Shown here: in pieces, positions 1-9,075 of the stretch | Layout: each line of letters starts with the position of its first letter | Numbering within the stretch: position 1 is the stretch's first letter | Assembly: GCF_013035315.1 (NCBI RefSeq) | Contig: NZ_WQHP01000009.1 | Span: 1 to 64,000, forward strand | Source: Ruegeria arenilitoris | GTDB taxonomy: Bacteria > Pseudomonadota > Alphaproteobacteria > Rhodobacterales > Rhodobacteraceae | Length of the DNA: 64,000 bases | Direction of reading: 5' to 3' | Translations under genes and position numbers: made by a program | The notes under the pieces: model-generated | Told to the model about the DNA's origin: nothing | Seen by the model: the letters and a program-made list of their open reading frames with translations, nothing else | Database searches by the model: none

Positions 1-63
1 GGCGACAGAAACCTAATCTGCACATGCCCTCCAATGGACGCATACCAAGAAGCCGTTGAGTAA
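1..63 (+). CDS. gcvP: Glycine dehydrogenase (P protein), C-terminal end only
   Basis: The first 63 bases read in frame 1 as the last 20 residues of a protein, ending in TAA. The stretch GDRNLICTCPP is the typical C-terminus of the PLP-dependent glycine decarboxylase of the glycine cleavage system (E. coli GcvP ends with a similar GDRNLFCSC segment). The rest of the gene lies to the left of the window. The identification rests on this short tail alone, so it is good but not certain. The following 100 bases up to the next start codon show no gene. Confidence 0.72.
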   Translation, partial: GDRNLICTCPPMDAYQEAVE

Positions 64-165
64 ACCTCGGTGCAAACATGGCCCCGCCAAGCAATTGGCG
101 GGGTTAACAAACAGCAGCAGGGAGTTCCTTTTCCAGCGCTGAGCAAACCGGAAGTGTTGAATGAA

Positions 166-1158
166 ATGAAACACTACGTCGTACAAACTGATCGCTCAGA
201 CAAGGCTCAGACCTTTGCCCCGGTGTCCGAGCGTATTCGGCACATTGACGTCATTGTGCATAACGGTGCCGACAAAGCGTCTGCTGAAATCGTCAAAGAA
301 TTCTACCGAGCTTTGAACAGCCTGACAGAAAACGACACTTACATCGTTAACGTGCGTGGTCTGGCCGAGGACAAGGTTGGTGGACCGCTTTATTGGGCCG
401 GGCGAACGGCGATCTTCTGGGGTGATCTTGAACATAACTGGGGTCTTGATGGCGAGCAAAAGGTTTGGACTGCGCAGGTTTTGAGCCTGGCGCCCCGAAC
501 TCTTTTGGTCGGAAGTGCCGTAATGCTGTTGGCACAACCTGGGCGTTCTGATCGTCGGGTCGCCGCGATACACCCGTGCTTGGTGTCGGCCGCTTCAGAA
601 TTGGGAATAGCAAATTGCGGTGCTTCCACACATCTGTGCCCGAAAGGCCGTCTGCATAGTGCGAACTCTCGCATCAGCTCATTAAGGTTGCTGGCTGCAC
701 TGGTTGCGTTGGACCACGGTGAGTATCTTGCAGATGAACTGCGCAGATATGTCGGACTGGAAGAGCCGCGGCAAGCGACAGAAAGCCGGGTCGCAAATCG
801 GCTGATCCGCAGGGCCAATGGGGATGAACTGGTCACTCTTACCTTGGCGATCATGTCGGAGAACATCGAAGAACCACTGAGCATCTCTGATCTGTCAGAA
901 AAAGTTGGGACGTCGATCCGACAGCTTCAAAGAAGGTTTCAACTCAGGACAGGTGCCAAGCTTTTGGGGTCGTACAAAGAGCTTCGGTTGGAAAGGGTTC
1001 TGAGCCTGCTCAAGCACACAGATATGCCCTTGGTGGAGATTGCCGCTGCAACTGGTTTTTCTTCCCGGCCAGCGATGGCGCGCGCCTTTTTTGATCACTA
1101 CAGATCCAGACCCGAAGAGAGCAGGAAAAGGCGCTATCTTGGCAGCGCGGCCAACTAG
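166..1158 (+). CDS. GlxA-family AraC-type transcriptional regulator
   Basis: A 330-residue regulator. The N-terminal ~200 residues look like the degenerate DJ-1/PfpI (class I amidotransferase-like) sensor domain of GlxA proteins. The C-terminal ~110 residues are an AraC/XylS double helix-turn-helix (LSISDLSEKVGTSIRQLQRRF, then VEIAAATGFSSRPAMARAF). The frame is open upstream to a GTG at 70, but family length and the poor context there favour the ATG at 166; GTG at 154 is another option. Members of this family near gcv and betaine genes often control glycine betaine, sarcosine or carnitine catabolism. The neighbouring gcvP end fits that, but the target is inference. The gene ends inside a strong hairpin terminator. 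Confidence 0.8.
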   Translation: MKHYVVQTDRSDKAQTFAPVSERIRHIDVIVHNGADKASAEIVKEFYRALNSLTENDTYIVNVRGLAEDKVGGPLYWAGRTAIFWGDLEHNWGLDGEQKVWTAQVLSLAPRTLLVGSAVMLLAQPGRSDRRVAAIHPCLVSAASELGIANCGASTHLCPKGRLHSANSRISSLRLLAALVALDHGEYLADELRRYVGLEEPRQATESRVANRLIRRANGDELVTLTLAIMSENIEEPLSISDLSEKVGTSIRQLQRRFQLRTGAKLLGSYKELRLERVLSLLKHTDMPLVEIAAATGFSSRPAMARAFFDHYRSRPEESRKRRYLGSAAN

Positions 1159-1178
1159 AAAACCGGGCCGCGCTGTTT
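1143..1178 (+). terminator. Rho-independent terminator of the GlxA-like gene
   Basis: A perfect 10-bp inverted repeat, CAGCGCGGCC (1143-1152) and GGCCGCGCTG (1166-1175), with a 13-nt loop and followed by TTTGT. The left arm lies in the last codons of the regulator gene. The opposing gene ends at 1273, so the hairpin also separates the two converging transcripts. Confidence 0.6.
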
Positions 1179-1272
1179 GTACGCGTTCTAGGTAACGCGC
1201 GACCGGCACATTCAGATCAGGTGTTCAAACCGCCGTCGGCGCGCCAATTCGCGAACCCAACTCGGTGTTGTT

Positions 1273-2280
1273 TCACAAAATGCTTTCAATTTTGGCGAGT
1301 GTTGCGGAGTTAACAGCGACACCCTGCACGCGCGCTGCAAGGCGTTTGGCACTTCGCCCGTCGCCCGGCAAATGAGAGCCGTCTTGCGCGCGGATCGCCG
1401 CAACCAGGCCGGAAACTCCGGTCTCAAACGCGCCTTGCGCCGTCGCGCCGGGGTCTATCGCGATGAAAAACTGCCCCGTTTTTGGCGGACCTCCTGCCGT
1501 ACCCGAGAACGGCGAGGCGTTGATGCCCAGGGTGGCCCCAGTCAAAGCAGCGGCCAAAAGCTCGACCATCAAAGCAACGCCAACGCCCTTGTAACCGCCC
1601 GAAGGGGCCATCGAGCCCTTCAGTCCGACCTCGGGGTCAGTGGTTGGGTTACCGTCGGCATCCAGTGCCCATCCGACCGGGATTGGTTTGCCTTCGCGCG
1701 CGTGTTTCATAACCTCGCTTTTCGCGATTGTACTGGCACTTTGGTCGATCAGCAGCGCAGGCTCACCGTCCGGTCCGGGCGCGGCGACGGAAAACGGATT
1801 GGTGCCCACGACAGGTTTGGACCCGCCGGACGGCGCGATTGAGGCGGGCGCGTTGGTGAAACCAAGACCAACCAGCCCGGCCTGCGCCAGCCGATAGGTG
1901 TGATACCCTAATACGCCACAGTTATAGCTGTTGTTGATGGCCAGAACCGCCACGCCTTGTTCGCGCGCGGCAGGGATCAGGGCTTCGAACCCCTTGTCTA
2001 CAGCCGAATGCGCAAAGCCTGTTGCCGCATCGACAGTCACAACACCCGGTTTGGGACGGGTCAGAACGGGCTTGGCCGATCCATCGACCTTGCCGCATTG
2101 GACATGCTCACAGTAGATCGGGATGTAGGCCAATCCATGGCTTGCAACCCCATCTGCTTCGGTCGCCGCGGTGGCTATCGCCAACGGTCTGGCATTCTCC
2201 TCGGAGGTGCCGGCCGCCACCAATGCGCGGAAGGACAGGTCTTCGATTTCGGCGAGTGTCAGGGTTCGGGTGTCGGTCAC
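1273..2280 (-). CDS. Ldh2-family NAD(P)-dependent oxidoreductase (malate/L-lactate or imino-acid reductase type)
   Basis: A 335-residue member of the Ldh_2 fold (malate/ureidoglycolate/sulfolactate dehydrogenases and delta1-piperideine-2-carboxylate reductases). Family hallmarks visible are the early ATEADGVASHGLAY segment, the SGGSKPVVGTNPFSVA nucleotide-binding region and the PSGGYKGVGVALMVELLAAALTG segment near residues 225-250. The start is GTG at 2280, preceded by a GAAGAG ribosome site, 12 nt after the stop of DUF3726. It is the last gene of a five-gene leftward operon with an aldehyde dehydrogenase and a dipeptidase. Substrate is unknown: a hydroxy acid or a cyclic imino acid are both compatible with the family. 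Confidence 0.85.
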   Translation of the reverse strand: MTDTRTLTLAEIEDLSFRALVAAGTSEENARPLAIATAATEADGVASHGLAYIPIYCEHVQCGKVDGSAKPVLTRPKPGVVTVDAATGFAHSAVDKGFEALIPAAREQGVAVLAINNSYNCGVLGYHTYRLAQAGLVGLGFTNAPASIAPSGGSKPVVGTNPFSVAAPGPDGEPALLIDQSASTIAKSEVMKHAREGKPIPVGWALDADGNPTTDPEVGLKGSMAPSGGYKGVGVALMVELLAAALTGATLGINASPFSGTAGGPPKTGQFFIAIDPGATAQGAFETGVSGLVAAIRAQDGSHLPGDGRSAKRLAARVQGVAVNSATLAKIESIL

Positions 2281-2292
2281 GTGCGTTTCTCT

Positions 2293-2922
2293 TCAGTCAT
2301 TGTCGGAAAGCCCGGAACCTGCCCCAAGCAGGCGGGATTCCTCGGTTGCAGGGGCGTATGTGCGGTGGGCGAATTGGTTCAGAACCGCCCAGTCATCCGA
2401 GTTCGGATGCGCACGGGTTTGCTGTTCGCGGGGCAAGCTCTGTGTGGTCGCTTTCGAGATGGTGACCCCTTGTGCTTTTTCGGGAAAACTGCCGGGCGAC
2501 GACAGGCGCGTGCCATCTGTCACGGCTTTCATATCGTCGAATTCGATTTGCAGCGCGCATTTCTGAATGCGGGCTGCGTTCGACGCAAAGGGAAGCAGCA
2601 GGGCAGGGGCAGCAACCCGCTGCATTTGGATTGAACCAGTGTCCAAAAATTGGGCGGTGTCAGATAGCAACGGGCCCACTGAAAGGGGACAGAGGTCGCC
2701 CTCTGCATGCCACAGTTCATCCAGGTCTTGAGGCCGATGCGAGGCAGGATCATTGGCAAATCCAAGTGCCAGAAGCCGCGCCAGCGTCTCTACGCCGTCC
2801 AAGCCTTGCGCGCATAACCAACGTGTCGCTTTGCCCGCTTCTTCGGCCTGCCCCCAAGAGTATCCCGCGCCACGTGTGGCGCGTTTGGCGGTGGCCTCGA
2901 TCTCGTTCAATGACAAATTCAT
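2293..2922 (-). CDS. DUF3726 domain protein
   Basis: A 209-residue protein matching in my recollection the DUF3726 family, found mainly in Rhodobacterales and relatives. The conserved N-terminus is NEIEATAKRATRGAGYSWGQAEEAGKA, here starting at MNLSLNEIE. The ATG at 2922 overlaps the upstream stop in an ATGA junction, which decides the start over an in-frame codon at 2946. There is no signal peptide or membrane segment, so it should be cytosolic. It has no assigned biochemical role. The tight coupling to the 562-aa unknown gene implies they act together, perhaps as subunits, which is inference. Confidence 0.75.
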   Translation of the reverse strand: MNLSLNEIEATAKRATRGAGYSWGQAEEAGKATRWLCAQGLDGVETLARLLALGFANDPASHRPQDLDELWHAEGDLCPLSVGPLLSDTAQFLDTGSIQMQRVAAPALLLPFASNAARIQKCALQIEFDDMKAVTDGTRLSSPGSFPEKAQGVTISKATTQSLPREQQTRAHPNSDDWAVLNQFAHRTYAPATEESRLLGAGSGLSDND

Positions 2923-4607
2923 ACCGTTGCCTGCGGATAGACCCAAAGATCAGCGTTTTCGCTGGTCAGTTCTTCGGGGTACGGCGCACCGGAATACATG
3001 CAGATTCGGACCCAGCGGTCGGAACGTGGATCGAAATGCGTCGCGCCAAAGAACGATAGCTTTGCGCGTAACATGTCGATGGGCAGCACCTTGTCGCTGA
3101 TCGTGTTGTCACGGATTTCGCCATAAGGCGCGGTTCTGGCCACCTGAGCGCGTCGGATCGTATGACGATGTTCTGGATGGCGCAGTAGGAATTCAGCCAC
3201 TGTTTTGGTGTCTTCCCAATCACTTAGTGCCGAATAGGCGGCAGCGGCATCGCGCGCAGGGGCCAAGGGTTGTTCATAATCCTCAATGGGTTCCTCGAAC
3301 CGCTCCCCCATGCGGGGTTCAAGCTTTTCTTCCGATACGTACCAGGCGCGGGCGCAGTTTTCGGGTGCCGCCCAGTCCAGATGGAGCGCCCAGTCGTGTG
3401 TATCCCGTATCAACTCGCGTATCTGCTCAATGGGCATTTTCCCATCGATGACAAACGCCTCGGATCGGCTGTCCGCCATGCAACTCGCCAAGCCGTCCAC
3501 AAGGTCTCCGTAAGGTTCAAGGATCAACGAGGCGAGATATTCCTGACCTTCTTGGGAGAGCGCTGTTTCTGACCAGTTGATCAGCGCGTCCCAAGGGTAA
3601 GCCTCGGCCAGTCCGTTTGTCGCCAAGTAGCTGGAAATCGCGCGCAGGTCGGCGTTTAATTCCGCAAGCTTGCTAACCTGTATCGGATGCTCGGATCGCC
3701 ACCACGAAATAGAAAGTTGGCTGCGCTGAAAAAGCTCTTGGAACTTGTCGATCTCAGCAGGGCTGGCGGTTTCAACGGACCGAACGCGGGCCAGCGCCTC
3801 TTCCCGTGCCATCACCCAATTGTTGAACAGAACAGGGTGGTTGACGATGAACGGGGCCATTCCGAGGCCAGTGGAGTTCCCGATCCCCAGCCAGCGCGCG
3901 ATATCCGGATCCAGCTTGGCGGTGTGATCGCCACCCTTCACGGCGGCCATATGCTGGACAAGGTCCCGAACAAAAGTCCGCGTCAGATAAACGGACAACA
4001 TCTCGACCTGGAAAGGAGCCTGTGTTTCGCTCCGTCCCGCAACCTTTTCGCGATCCGCGGCCCCGAACTTGCCCGACCCGTAAACGGCCGTCGTGCGCAT
4101 CAGGTAGCCGACCTGATAGATCTGGTCCAAATCAGGTTGCTGCCCTGCTGCCAACGCGTCCACGACATGTTCCCACAGCCGGACCGAGCGATTGGCGCGC
4201 GACAAGGACAGCTCGCTTTCGCTGACGCGGCCAGCCTCTTGCAAGGGTACATTTTGGGACAGTCGCTCTATGTCGGCCTTAGTGGGAACCCCGTCGAACA
4301 GTGCAAAAGTCGCATCCCAAGCGTCGGCAATCACACGATCCGAGCGTTTTTCCGGGGGCAGGTCGTGAGCAAATGCCACCAGTGAGTATGCCCTATCCGG
4401 CCCCTGCGCCGTGTAGACCGCTGTGCCAACACCCGTGTCATCGATATCAAAAACCGGGCGCGAGAAAGACCAGTTCTCGCGCGCCATGCGGCGGGTCAAC
4501 TGGCGCATAAAACTCAGCCGACACTGATGAAACGATCCAAGCCGCGACAGCCGCATGACATTTGCGGGGGCCCGCCTTTCGATCCGTGTCTGCGTCTGTG
4601 CTTCCAT
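2919..4607 (-). CDS. Conserved protein of unknown function, 562 aa, in dipeptidase/ALDH operon
   Basis: I do not recognise a named family. The protein starts at ATG 4607 (AGGGGTAACCAA upstream, 4 nt after the dipeptidase stop) rather than at the longer in-frame start at 4688. It is soluble, without signal peptide. It opens with a basic, aromatic stretch (MRLSRLGSFHQCRLSFMRQL), has an NSTGLGMAPFIVNHP segment near residue 250 that looks like a ligand-binding loop, and a Trp-rich C-terminal half (SWWRSEHPIQ, DWALHLDWAAPE). It lies between the M19 dipeptidase and DUF3726, with overlaps on the DUF3726 side. Context suggests an enzyme in the same small-molecule catabolic route; no function is claimed. 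Confidence 0.85.
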   Translation of the reverse strand: MEAQTQTRIERRAPANVMRLSRLGSFHQCRLSFMRQLTRRMARENWSFSRPVFDIDDTGVGTAVYTAQGPDRAYSLVAFAHDLPPEKRSDRVIADAWDATFALFDGVPTKADIERLSQNVPLQEAGRVSESELSLSRANRSVRLWEHVVDALAAGQQPDLDQIYQVGYLMRTTAVYGSGKFGAADREKVAGRSETQAPFQVEMLSVYLTRTFVRDLVQHMAAVKGGDHTAKLDPDIARWLGIGNSTGLGMAPFIVNHPVLFNNWVMAREEALARVRSVETASPAEIDKFQELFQRSQLSISWWRSEHPIQVSKLAELNADLRAISSYLATNGLAEAYPWDALINWSETALSQEGQEYLASLILEPYGDLVDGLASCMADSRSEAFVIDGKMPIEQIRELIRDTHDWALHLDWAAPENCARAWYVSEEKLEPRMGERFEEPIEDYEQPLAPARDAAAAYSALSDWEDTKTVAEFLLRHPEHRHTIRRAQVARTAPYGEIRDNTISDKVLPIDMLRAKLSFFGATHFDPRSDRWVRICMYSGAPYPEELTSENADLWVYPQATV

Positions 4608-4611
4608 TTGG

Positions 4612-5586
4612 TTACCCCTGCGCGACAAAATTCTCGGCAAAGAACCTGTACCAGTTCCCACCCATGATCCCGGCGACTTCGTCGTCATTCAGGCCGGTTG
4701 CACGCAACCCACTTTCGATATTCCCAAAGTCCCGGTTGTCCCGGAACCATGCTGGCATTGGCGGGAAGCCTGGATTGCTGGCTGACCCCTCGCCATAGTC
4801 GATCTGTTTGGTCCAGCGCCCGACACGCATCCATTCGACCACGCTGTCAGGCTGATCCTGACACAAATCCGTGCCGATCCCGAGGTGTTCCGCGCCATAC
4901 TTCTCGGCCGTCCGTGCGATCATCTCGCAAAAACTGGTCAGCGTGCAGTCCGACTTGTCCTTCAGGTGATGAGGATAGACCGAAAACCCCAACATCCCAC
5001 CGTTTTCCGTGACCGCCCGGATCACCGCATCACGCTTGTTGCGCAGGGCAGGGGCCCAATCGTGCGGGTTCGCATGCGTGATCGCGATCGGGCGTTCGGA
5101 CAGTTCAGCCGCTTCGATGGTGGATCGGTCCGCCGAATGGCTCATATCCACCACAAGCCCGACGCGGTTCATTTCTTTGATAACTTGGCGACCCATGCGG
5201 GTGATGCCAGTATCTTCGGCCTCATAGCAGCCAGTGGCCAGCAGAGACTGGTTGTTGTAGGTCAGTTGCATGAACCGGGCACCCAGTGTGTGCACGATTT
5301 CGACCAGTCCGATGTCGTCTTCTATCGGTGACGGGTTCTGAAACCCAAAGAAAACAGCCGTGCGCCCGGTTTCGCGCGCTTTGTCGATATCGCTGGCCCA
5401 GAGACCCTTCATGATCAGGTCCGGGTATTGCTCGAACCACCTGTTCCACCGTTCAAAATTCAGGACAGTTTCACGGAAGTTCTCATGATAGGCGATTGTG
5501 ACATGGATCGCGTCCACGCCACCCTCACGCAACTGCCGAAAAATCTTTTCAGACCAGTTGGCGTATTGCAGCCCGTCGATCCGCAT
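4612..5586 (-). CDS. Membrane dipeptidase-type (peptidase M19) hydrolase
   Basis: A 324-residue member of the renal dipeptidase family (PF01244, amidohydrolase fold). Visible family features are GLWASDIDKARETGRTAVFFGFQN, QLTYNNQSLLATGCYE, the metal-ligand region VVDMSHSADRSTIEAAELS followed by ITHANPHDWAP, and GIGTDLCQDQ near the end. It lacks a signal peptide, so it is probably cytosolic, like many bacterial M19 proteins. Translation is coupled to the upstream aldehyde dehydrogenase through a TGATG junction; a GTG one codon earlier (5589) is an alternative start. Some M19 members cleave dipeptides, others act on unusual amides. The operon of oxidoreductases suggests it releases an amino compound that is then oxidised (inference). 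Confidence 0.88.
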   Translation of the reverse strand: MRIDGLQYANWSEKIFRQLREGGVDAIHVTIAYHENFRETVLNFERWNRWFEQYPDLIMKGLWASDIDKARETGRTAVFFGFQNPSPIEDDIGLVEIVHTLGARFMQLTYNNQSLLATGCYEAEDTGITRMGRQVIKEMNRVGLVVDMSHSADRSTIEAAELSERPIAITHANPHDWAPALRNKRDAVIRAVTENGGMLGFSVYPHHLKDKSDCTLTSFCEMIARTAEKYGAEHLGIGTDLCQDQPDSVVEWMRVGRWTKQIDYGEGSASNPGFPPMPAWFRDNRDFGNIESGLRATGLNDDEVAGIMGGNWYRFFAENFVAQG

Positions 5587-7031
5587 CACATCGGCTTTCC
5601 GGCGCTGATATATGCAGTTTTCACCGTGGTATAGAACTCGGCCGCGGCCTTGCCCTGTTCGCGCGGGCCATACGAGCTGTCGCCGCGCCCACCAAATGGC
5701 ACATGATAGTCAGTCCCGGCAGTGGGCAGGTTCACGGTCACGACCCCGGTGCGCGCGTTGCGGCGGAAATGCGTGGCGCGGGCCAGACTCTGGGTCACGA
5801 TGCCGGATGTCAGGCCGAAATTGGTGTCGTTTACGGTGGCGAGCGCCTCATCATAGCTGTCGACTTTGATGACCGAGGTCAGCGGCGCGAACATTTCTTC
5901 ACGATTGATGCGCATCTGGTTCGTGGTGTTCAGGAACACGCCGGGGCTCATGTAATAGCCGTCATGGGGCATGTCCAAACGCTGTCCGCCACAGGCCAGC
6001 TCGGCCCCTTCGGATTTACCCAGATCGACATAAGCCAGGTTTTCCGCAAGTTGCTGCGCGCTGACGACCGGCCCCATCTGGGTGCCCTCTGCCAGCGCGT
6101 GGCCCACTTTCATCGCTTGTGCGCCAGCCACCAGTTTTTCAACGAAAGCATCGTGGATGGCGGAATGAACCACCAGCCGCGACGAGGCGGTACATTTTTG
6201 ACCGGTGCCGCCGAATGCACCACCCAAGGCCAGCGTAACAGCAAGATCAAGGTCGGCGTCATCCATCACGGCCAGCGCGTTTTTCGACCCCATCTCCATC
6301 TGCACCTTGGTCAGGTTTTGGATGGCTGCAGTCGCGATGTCCTTGCCAACCGGAACAGAGCCGGTGAACGAGATCGCGTTGACCTTGGGGCTTTCCACCA
6401 GCCTTTGCCCGATGGACCGGCCGGATCCCATGACCAGGCTGAAAAGGCCTTTGGGGATATCCTGACGGTTGATGATCTCGGTCAGGGCCAAAGCAGAAGC
6501 CGGAGTGATGTTGGCGGGCTTCCAAACCACGGCATTGCCATAGCAAAGCGCCGGAGCGATCTTCCAGGACGCGGTAGCTGTCGGAAAATTCCAGGGGCTG
6601 ATAACAGCAACGACGCCGACCGCCTCGCGCCGCACATCGATTTCGATGTCGGGGCGCACCGAATCCGCGTTCTCTCCTATCTGGCGCAGGCATTCGGCGG
6701 CGTAATAGGTAAAGAACTGCCCGGCGCGATAGACCTCTCCCTTGCCTTCGGCCAGTGGTTTGCCTTCTTCGCGGCTAAGCAGAGTGCCAAGTTCTTCCGC
6801 GCGCGCCATCAGCTCGTTACCGATGTTCATCAAGACGGCCTGCTTGCGTTCTAATCCATAGGCCGCCCATTCGACCTGGGCCATGCGGGCCTGATCCAGT
6901 GTCGCTTCCAGCTGATCTGCGCTGGCCTGTGCGAAATGACCGATCAGGTCGCTCAGGTCTGACGGGTTTCGGTTTTCGATCTCGCTTTCGCCAGCGATCC
7001 ATTCGCCAGCGATCAGGTTTAGTTTGGTCAC
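5586..7031 (-). CDS. NAD(P)-dependent aldehyde dehydrogenase
   Basis: A 481-residue ALDH superfamily enzyme. It has the Rossmann and substrate motifs SPWNFPTATASWKIAPALCYGN, FTGSVPVGKDI, the catalytic Glu in QMEMGSKNALAV and the catalytic Cys in GGTGQKCTASSRLVV, plus EEMFAPLTSV. The overall look is that of 2,5-dioxovalerate or succinate-semialdehyde type enzymes, but substrate cannot be read from the sequence. I place the start at GTG 7031, which gives the usual N-terminus VTKLNLIAGEW; a TTG at 7082 would add 17 residues and crowd the promoter. It is the first gene of the leftward operon and is divergent from a LysR regulator that probably controls it. Confidence 0.88.
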   Translation of the reverse strand: MTKLNLIAGEWIAGESEIENRNPSDLSDLIGHFAQASADQLEATLDQARMAQVEWAAYGLERKQAVLMNIGNELMARAEELGTLLSREEGKPLAEGKGEVYRAGQFFTYYAAECLRQIGENADSVRPDIEIDVRREAVGVVAVISPWNFPTATASWKIAPALCYGNAVVWKPANITPASALALTEIINRQDIPKGLFSLVMGSGRSIGQRLVESPKVNAISFTGSVPVGKDIATAAIQNLTKVQMEMGSKNALAVMDDADLDLAVTLALGGAFGGTGQKCTASSRLVVHSAIHDAFVEKLVAGAQAMKVGHALAEGTQMGPVVSAQQLAENLAYVDLGKSEGAELACGGQRLDMPHDGYYMSPGVFLNTTNQMRINREEMFAPLTSVIKVDSYDEALATVNDTNFGLTSGIVTQSLARATHFRRNARTGVVTVNLPTAGTDYHVPFGGRGDSSYGPREQGKAAAEFYTTVKTAYISAGKPM

Positions 7032-7113
7032 AATAGGCCCCACGACAAAGCTAGTTGCGGGCACAATGGACTCTGACTGCAATATCAGTCAAACTCAAAC
7101 AAATTAACTCAAC

Positions 7114-7128
7114 TTCAGAAAATCTGAA
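7114..7128. promoter_or_regulatory. LysR-type dyad upstream of lysR/ALDH operon
   Basis: TTCAGA-AAA-TCTGAA is a perfect 6-bp inverted repeat that contains the LysR-type T-N11-A core. It sits 2 nt before the lysR start codon in the divergent intergenic region. Its position suits autorepression together with control of the opposite operon. The assignment comes from symmetry and location only. Confidence 0.45.
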
Positions 7129-7130
7129 AT

Positions 7131-8003
7131 ATGGCAATCAAGATCGAAATGCTGCGCTGCTTTTGTGCCGTCGCGCAAACCGGCAACCTGTCCGAGGCCG
7201 CTGACCGCCTTGGTCGAACGCAATCTGCGGTGTCCATGACCCTGAAACACTTCGAAAGCCATCTGGGCAAAAAGCTGTTCGTCGGAGAGCGAAAGAACCA
7301 CCTGTCCGCTTTGGGCGAGCAAGTGTTCGAGATGTCCCAACGGCAGGTGCGCCAGTTCGACCAGACCGTGCAATCCATCGAGACAGCGGCCCATTCCGCC
7401 AACGGCCTGATCCGCATCGCATCAGTCCCGTCGGTCGCTGCACTGGTGTTCCCGTCAGTTCTTGAGCATATGACCCAGCGATTTCCCGGCCTCAAGGTCG
7501 AGTTGCGGGATACAGACACGCAACAGGTTTTGGACGCTCTTGCTGAAGGAAAAGCGGATCTGGGGATCGTGTCCGGGCTGCACCCGATGAAAGGCGTCCA
7601 GACGATCCCTTTGTTCGAAGATCAGTTTGGTCTGGTTTGCGCCGCTGATCATCCCCTCATCACAAGGCCCGAGCCGCCGACCATAGATGATGTAATCGCA
7701 TCTTCTTTCGTTCGAAATTCCTTGTGCGACCTGATCCAAACCCCAAGTTTTGTTCAGGCGATCGAAGATGCGGATGTCACCATTCACAATACGCACTCGC
7801 TGATAACGATGGTCCGCACCGGTAAATGGGTAACGATATTGCCACAAACCGTCGCGCGTTTCATCCCGCAGAGCACCGCGTTCCGGGCTTTTTCTGACCT
7901 GCCCGACAAGCGGCAGGTCTATCTTTGCGTCAAGGAACGTCCTCGTTTCCAGGACCAGATAGACGAGTGCAGCGCGTTCATTCTGAGCAGAAAGCTGGTC
8001 TGA
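7131..8003 (+). CDS. LysR-family transcriptional regulator of the ALDH/dipeptidase operon
   Basis: A 290-residue LysR protein with an N-terminal winged helix-turn-helix (residues ~5-65: GNLSEAADRLGRTQSAVSMTLKHFES) followed by the periplasmic-binding-protein-like effector domain (GLIRIASVPSVAALVFPSVL onward). It is transcribed away from the aldehyde dehydrogenase operon, with only about 100 bp between the starts. The usual arrangement is a LysR activator controlling its divergent neighbour, so it probably senses the substrate of the operon; the ligand is unknown. The ribosome site is weak. Confidence 0.88.
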   Translation: MAIKIEMLRCFCAVAQTGNLSEAADRLGRTQSAVSMTLKHFESHLGKKLFVGERKNHLSALGEQVFEMSQRQVRQFDQTVQSIETAAHSANGLIRIASVPSVAALVFPSVLEHMTQRFPGLKVELRDTDTQQVLDALAEGKADLGIVSGLHPMKGVQTIPLFEDQFGLVCAADHPLITRPEPPTIDDVIASSFVRNSLCDLIQTPSFVQAIEDADVTIHNTHSLITMVRTGKWVTILPQTVARFIPQSTAFRAFSDLPDKRQVYLCVKERPRFQDQIDECSAFILSRKLV

Positions 8004-8256
8004 ACGCGTAGGATACCCCTTTTTGTAAGGCGGTCGATCTAGGTTTTCGTTCCATGTTATGATGCATATAGCCCCCGTGCCGTTCGCTGGAGGAAGCTTT
8101 TGCTCCCACTCGAGATACACTTGCAGCGCTTTTGACCTGCCTTAGCTACCTCTTGTCGATATGCCCTTGTTGATGCACACTTATACCAGAGGAGGGATGT
8201 CTGCCTCATTCCGGGCTCTGTTGGCAGACGGACCGGCGCTTTGGGAGGAGTGCGTG

Positions 8257-9075
8257 ATGACATCCAAGACTGCAGGCTCCAAACCACCAGACAATCTGAC
8301 GCCGCAACGGAACACCATTCCCGAGGTCAACAGGGTTACAGCGGATGACATTACTGCCTCTCTAAAAGAGGGCTTCTCTGACTTTCTGGCCCGCCCCGTC
8401 ATGAGTGGCTTTTTCGGATTGTTCTATGCGGCTTTTGGCATCCTGTTTGTGTGGGTACTAGTCTGGTTAGGCAAGATTTGGATGATCATCCCGGCGGCAG
8501 TTGGCTTTCCACTGGTCGCGCCCTTTGCGGCGGCAGGCCTTTATGAAATGTCACGCAGGTTGCAAAACGGCCAGAGTTTCGGCTGGTCAGACATCCTGGC
8601 TGTCATGGCCGATCAGCGAAAGCGTGAGATGGGCTGGATGGCATTCGTCACCCTGTTCATATTTTGGGTGTGGATTTACCAGGTCCGGCTGTGGCTGGCG
8701 ATCCTGCTACAGGATGCGTCTTTTTCGGATTTCGGCGGTTTCATGCACACGGTGTTCTTTACCCCCAAGGGCTGGACTTTCCTGACAATTGGAACCGGCA
8801 TCGGCGCGTTCCTGTCGTCGGTTCTGTTTTCGGTAACGGTAATCGCAATGCCTATGCTGCTTGATCGAGAAACAGATTTCGTTTCGGCCATGCTCACATC
8901 CATTCGCGTGGTCACCGAAAGCCCGGTTGTCATGCTTCTGTGGGGGGCGATCATTTCGATCACCATGCTGTTGTCGATGGTGCCGGCTTTTCTGGGCCTG
9001 ATCTTTACGCTGCCAATCCTGGGCCACACCACATGGCACCTTTATCAACGGGCCGTGCCGCCGGTCGAAAGCTAA
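8257..9075 (+). CDS. DUF2189 integral membrane protein
   Basis: A 272-residue polytopic membrane protein with about six hydrophobic segments (for example FGLFYAAFGILFVWVLVWLG and LLWGAIISITMLLSMV). The arrangement fits DUF2189, a family sometimes annotated as cytochrome-oxidase-subunit-I-like. It has a cytosolic N-terminus of about 60 polar residues. The ATG at 8257 follows a strong GGGAGGAG site at 8243-8250; longer in-frame starts to 8161 lack such a site. It is monocistronic. The 250 bp before it show no other gene. The function is not established. Confidence 0.82.
   Translation: MTSKTAGSKPPDNLTPQRNTIPEVNRVTADDITASLKEGFSDFLARPVMSGFFGLFYAAFGILFVWVLVWLGKIWMIIPAAVGFPLVAPFAAAGLYEMSRRLQNGQSFGWSDILAVMADQRKREMGWMAFVTLFIFWVWIYQVRLWLAILLQDASFSDFGGFMHTVFFTPKGWTFLTIGTGIGAFLSSVLFSVTVIAMPMLLDRETDFVSAMLTSIRVVTESPVVMLLWGAIISITMLLSMVPAFLGLIFTLPILGHTTWHLYQRAVPPVES

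Noticed and set aside
5703..6854. 383-codon plus-strand frame inside the aldehyde dehydrogenase gene
   Set aside because: Antisense shadow of a clear ALDH with intact catalytic motifs; no family features of its own.
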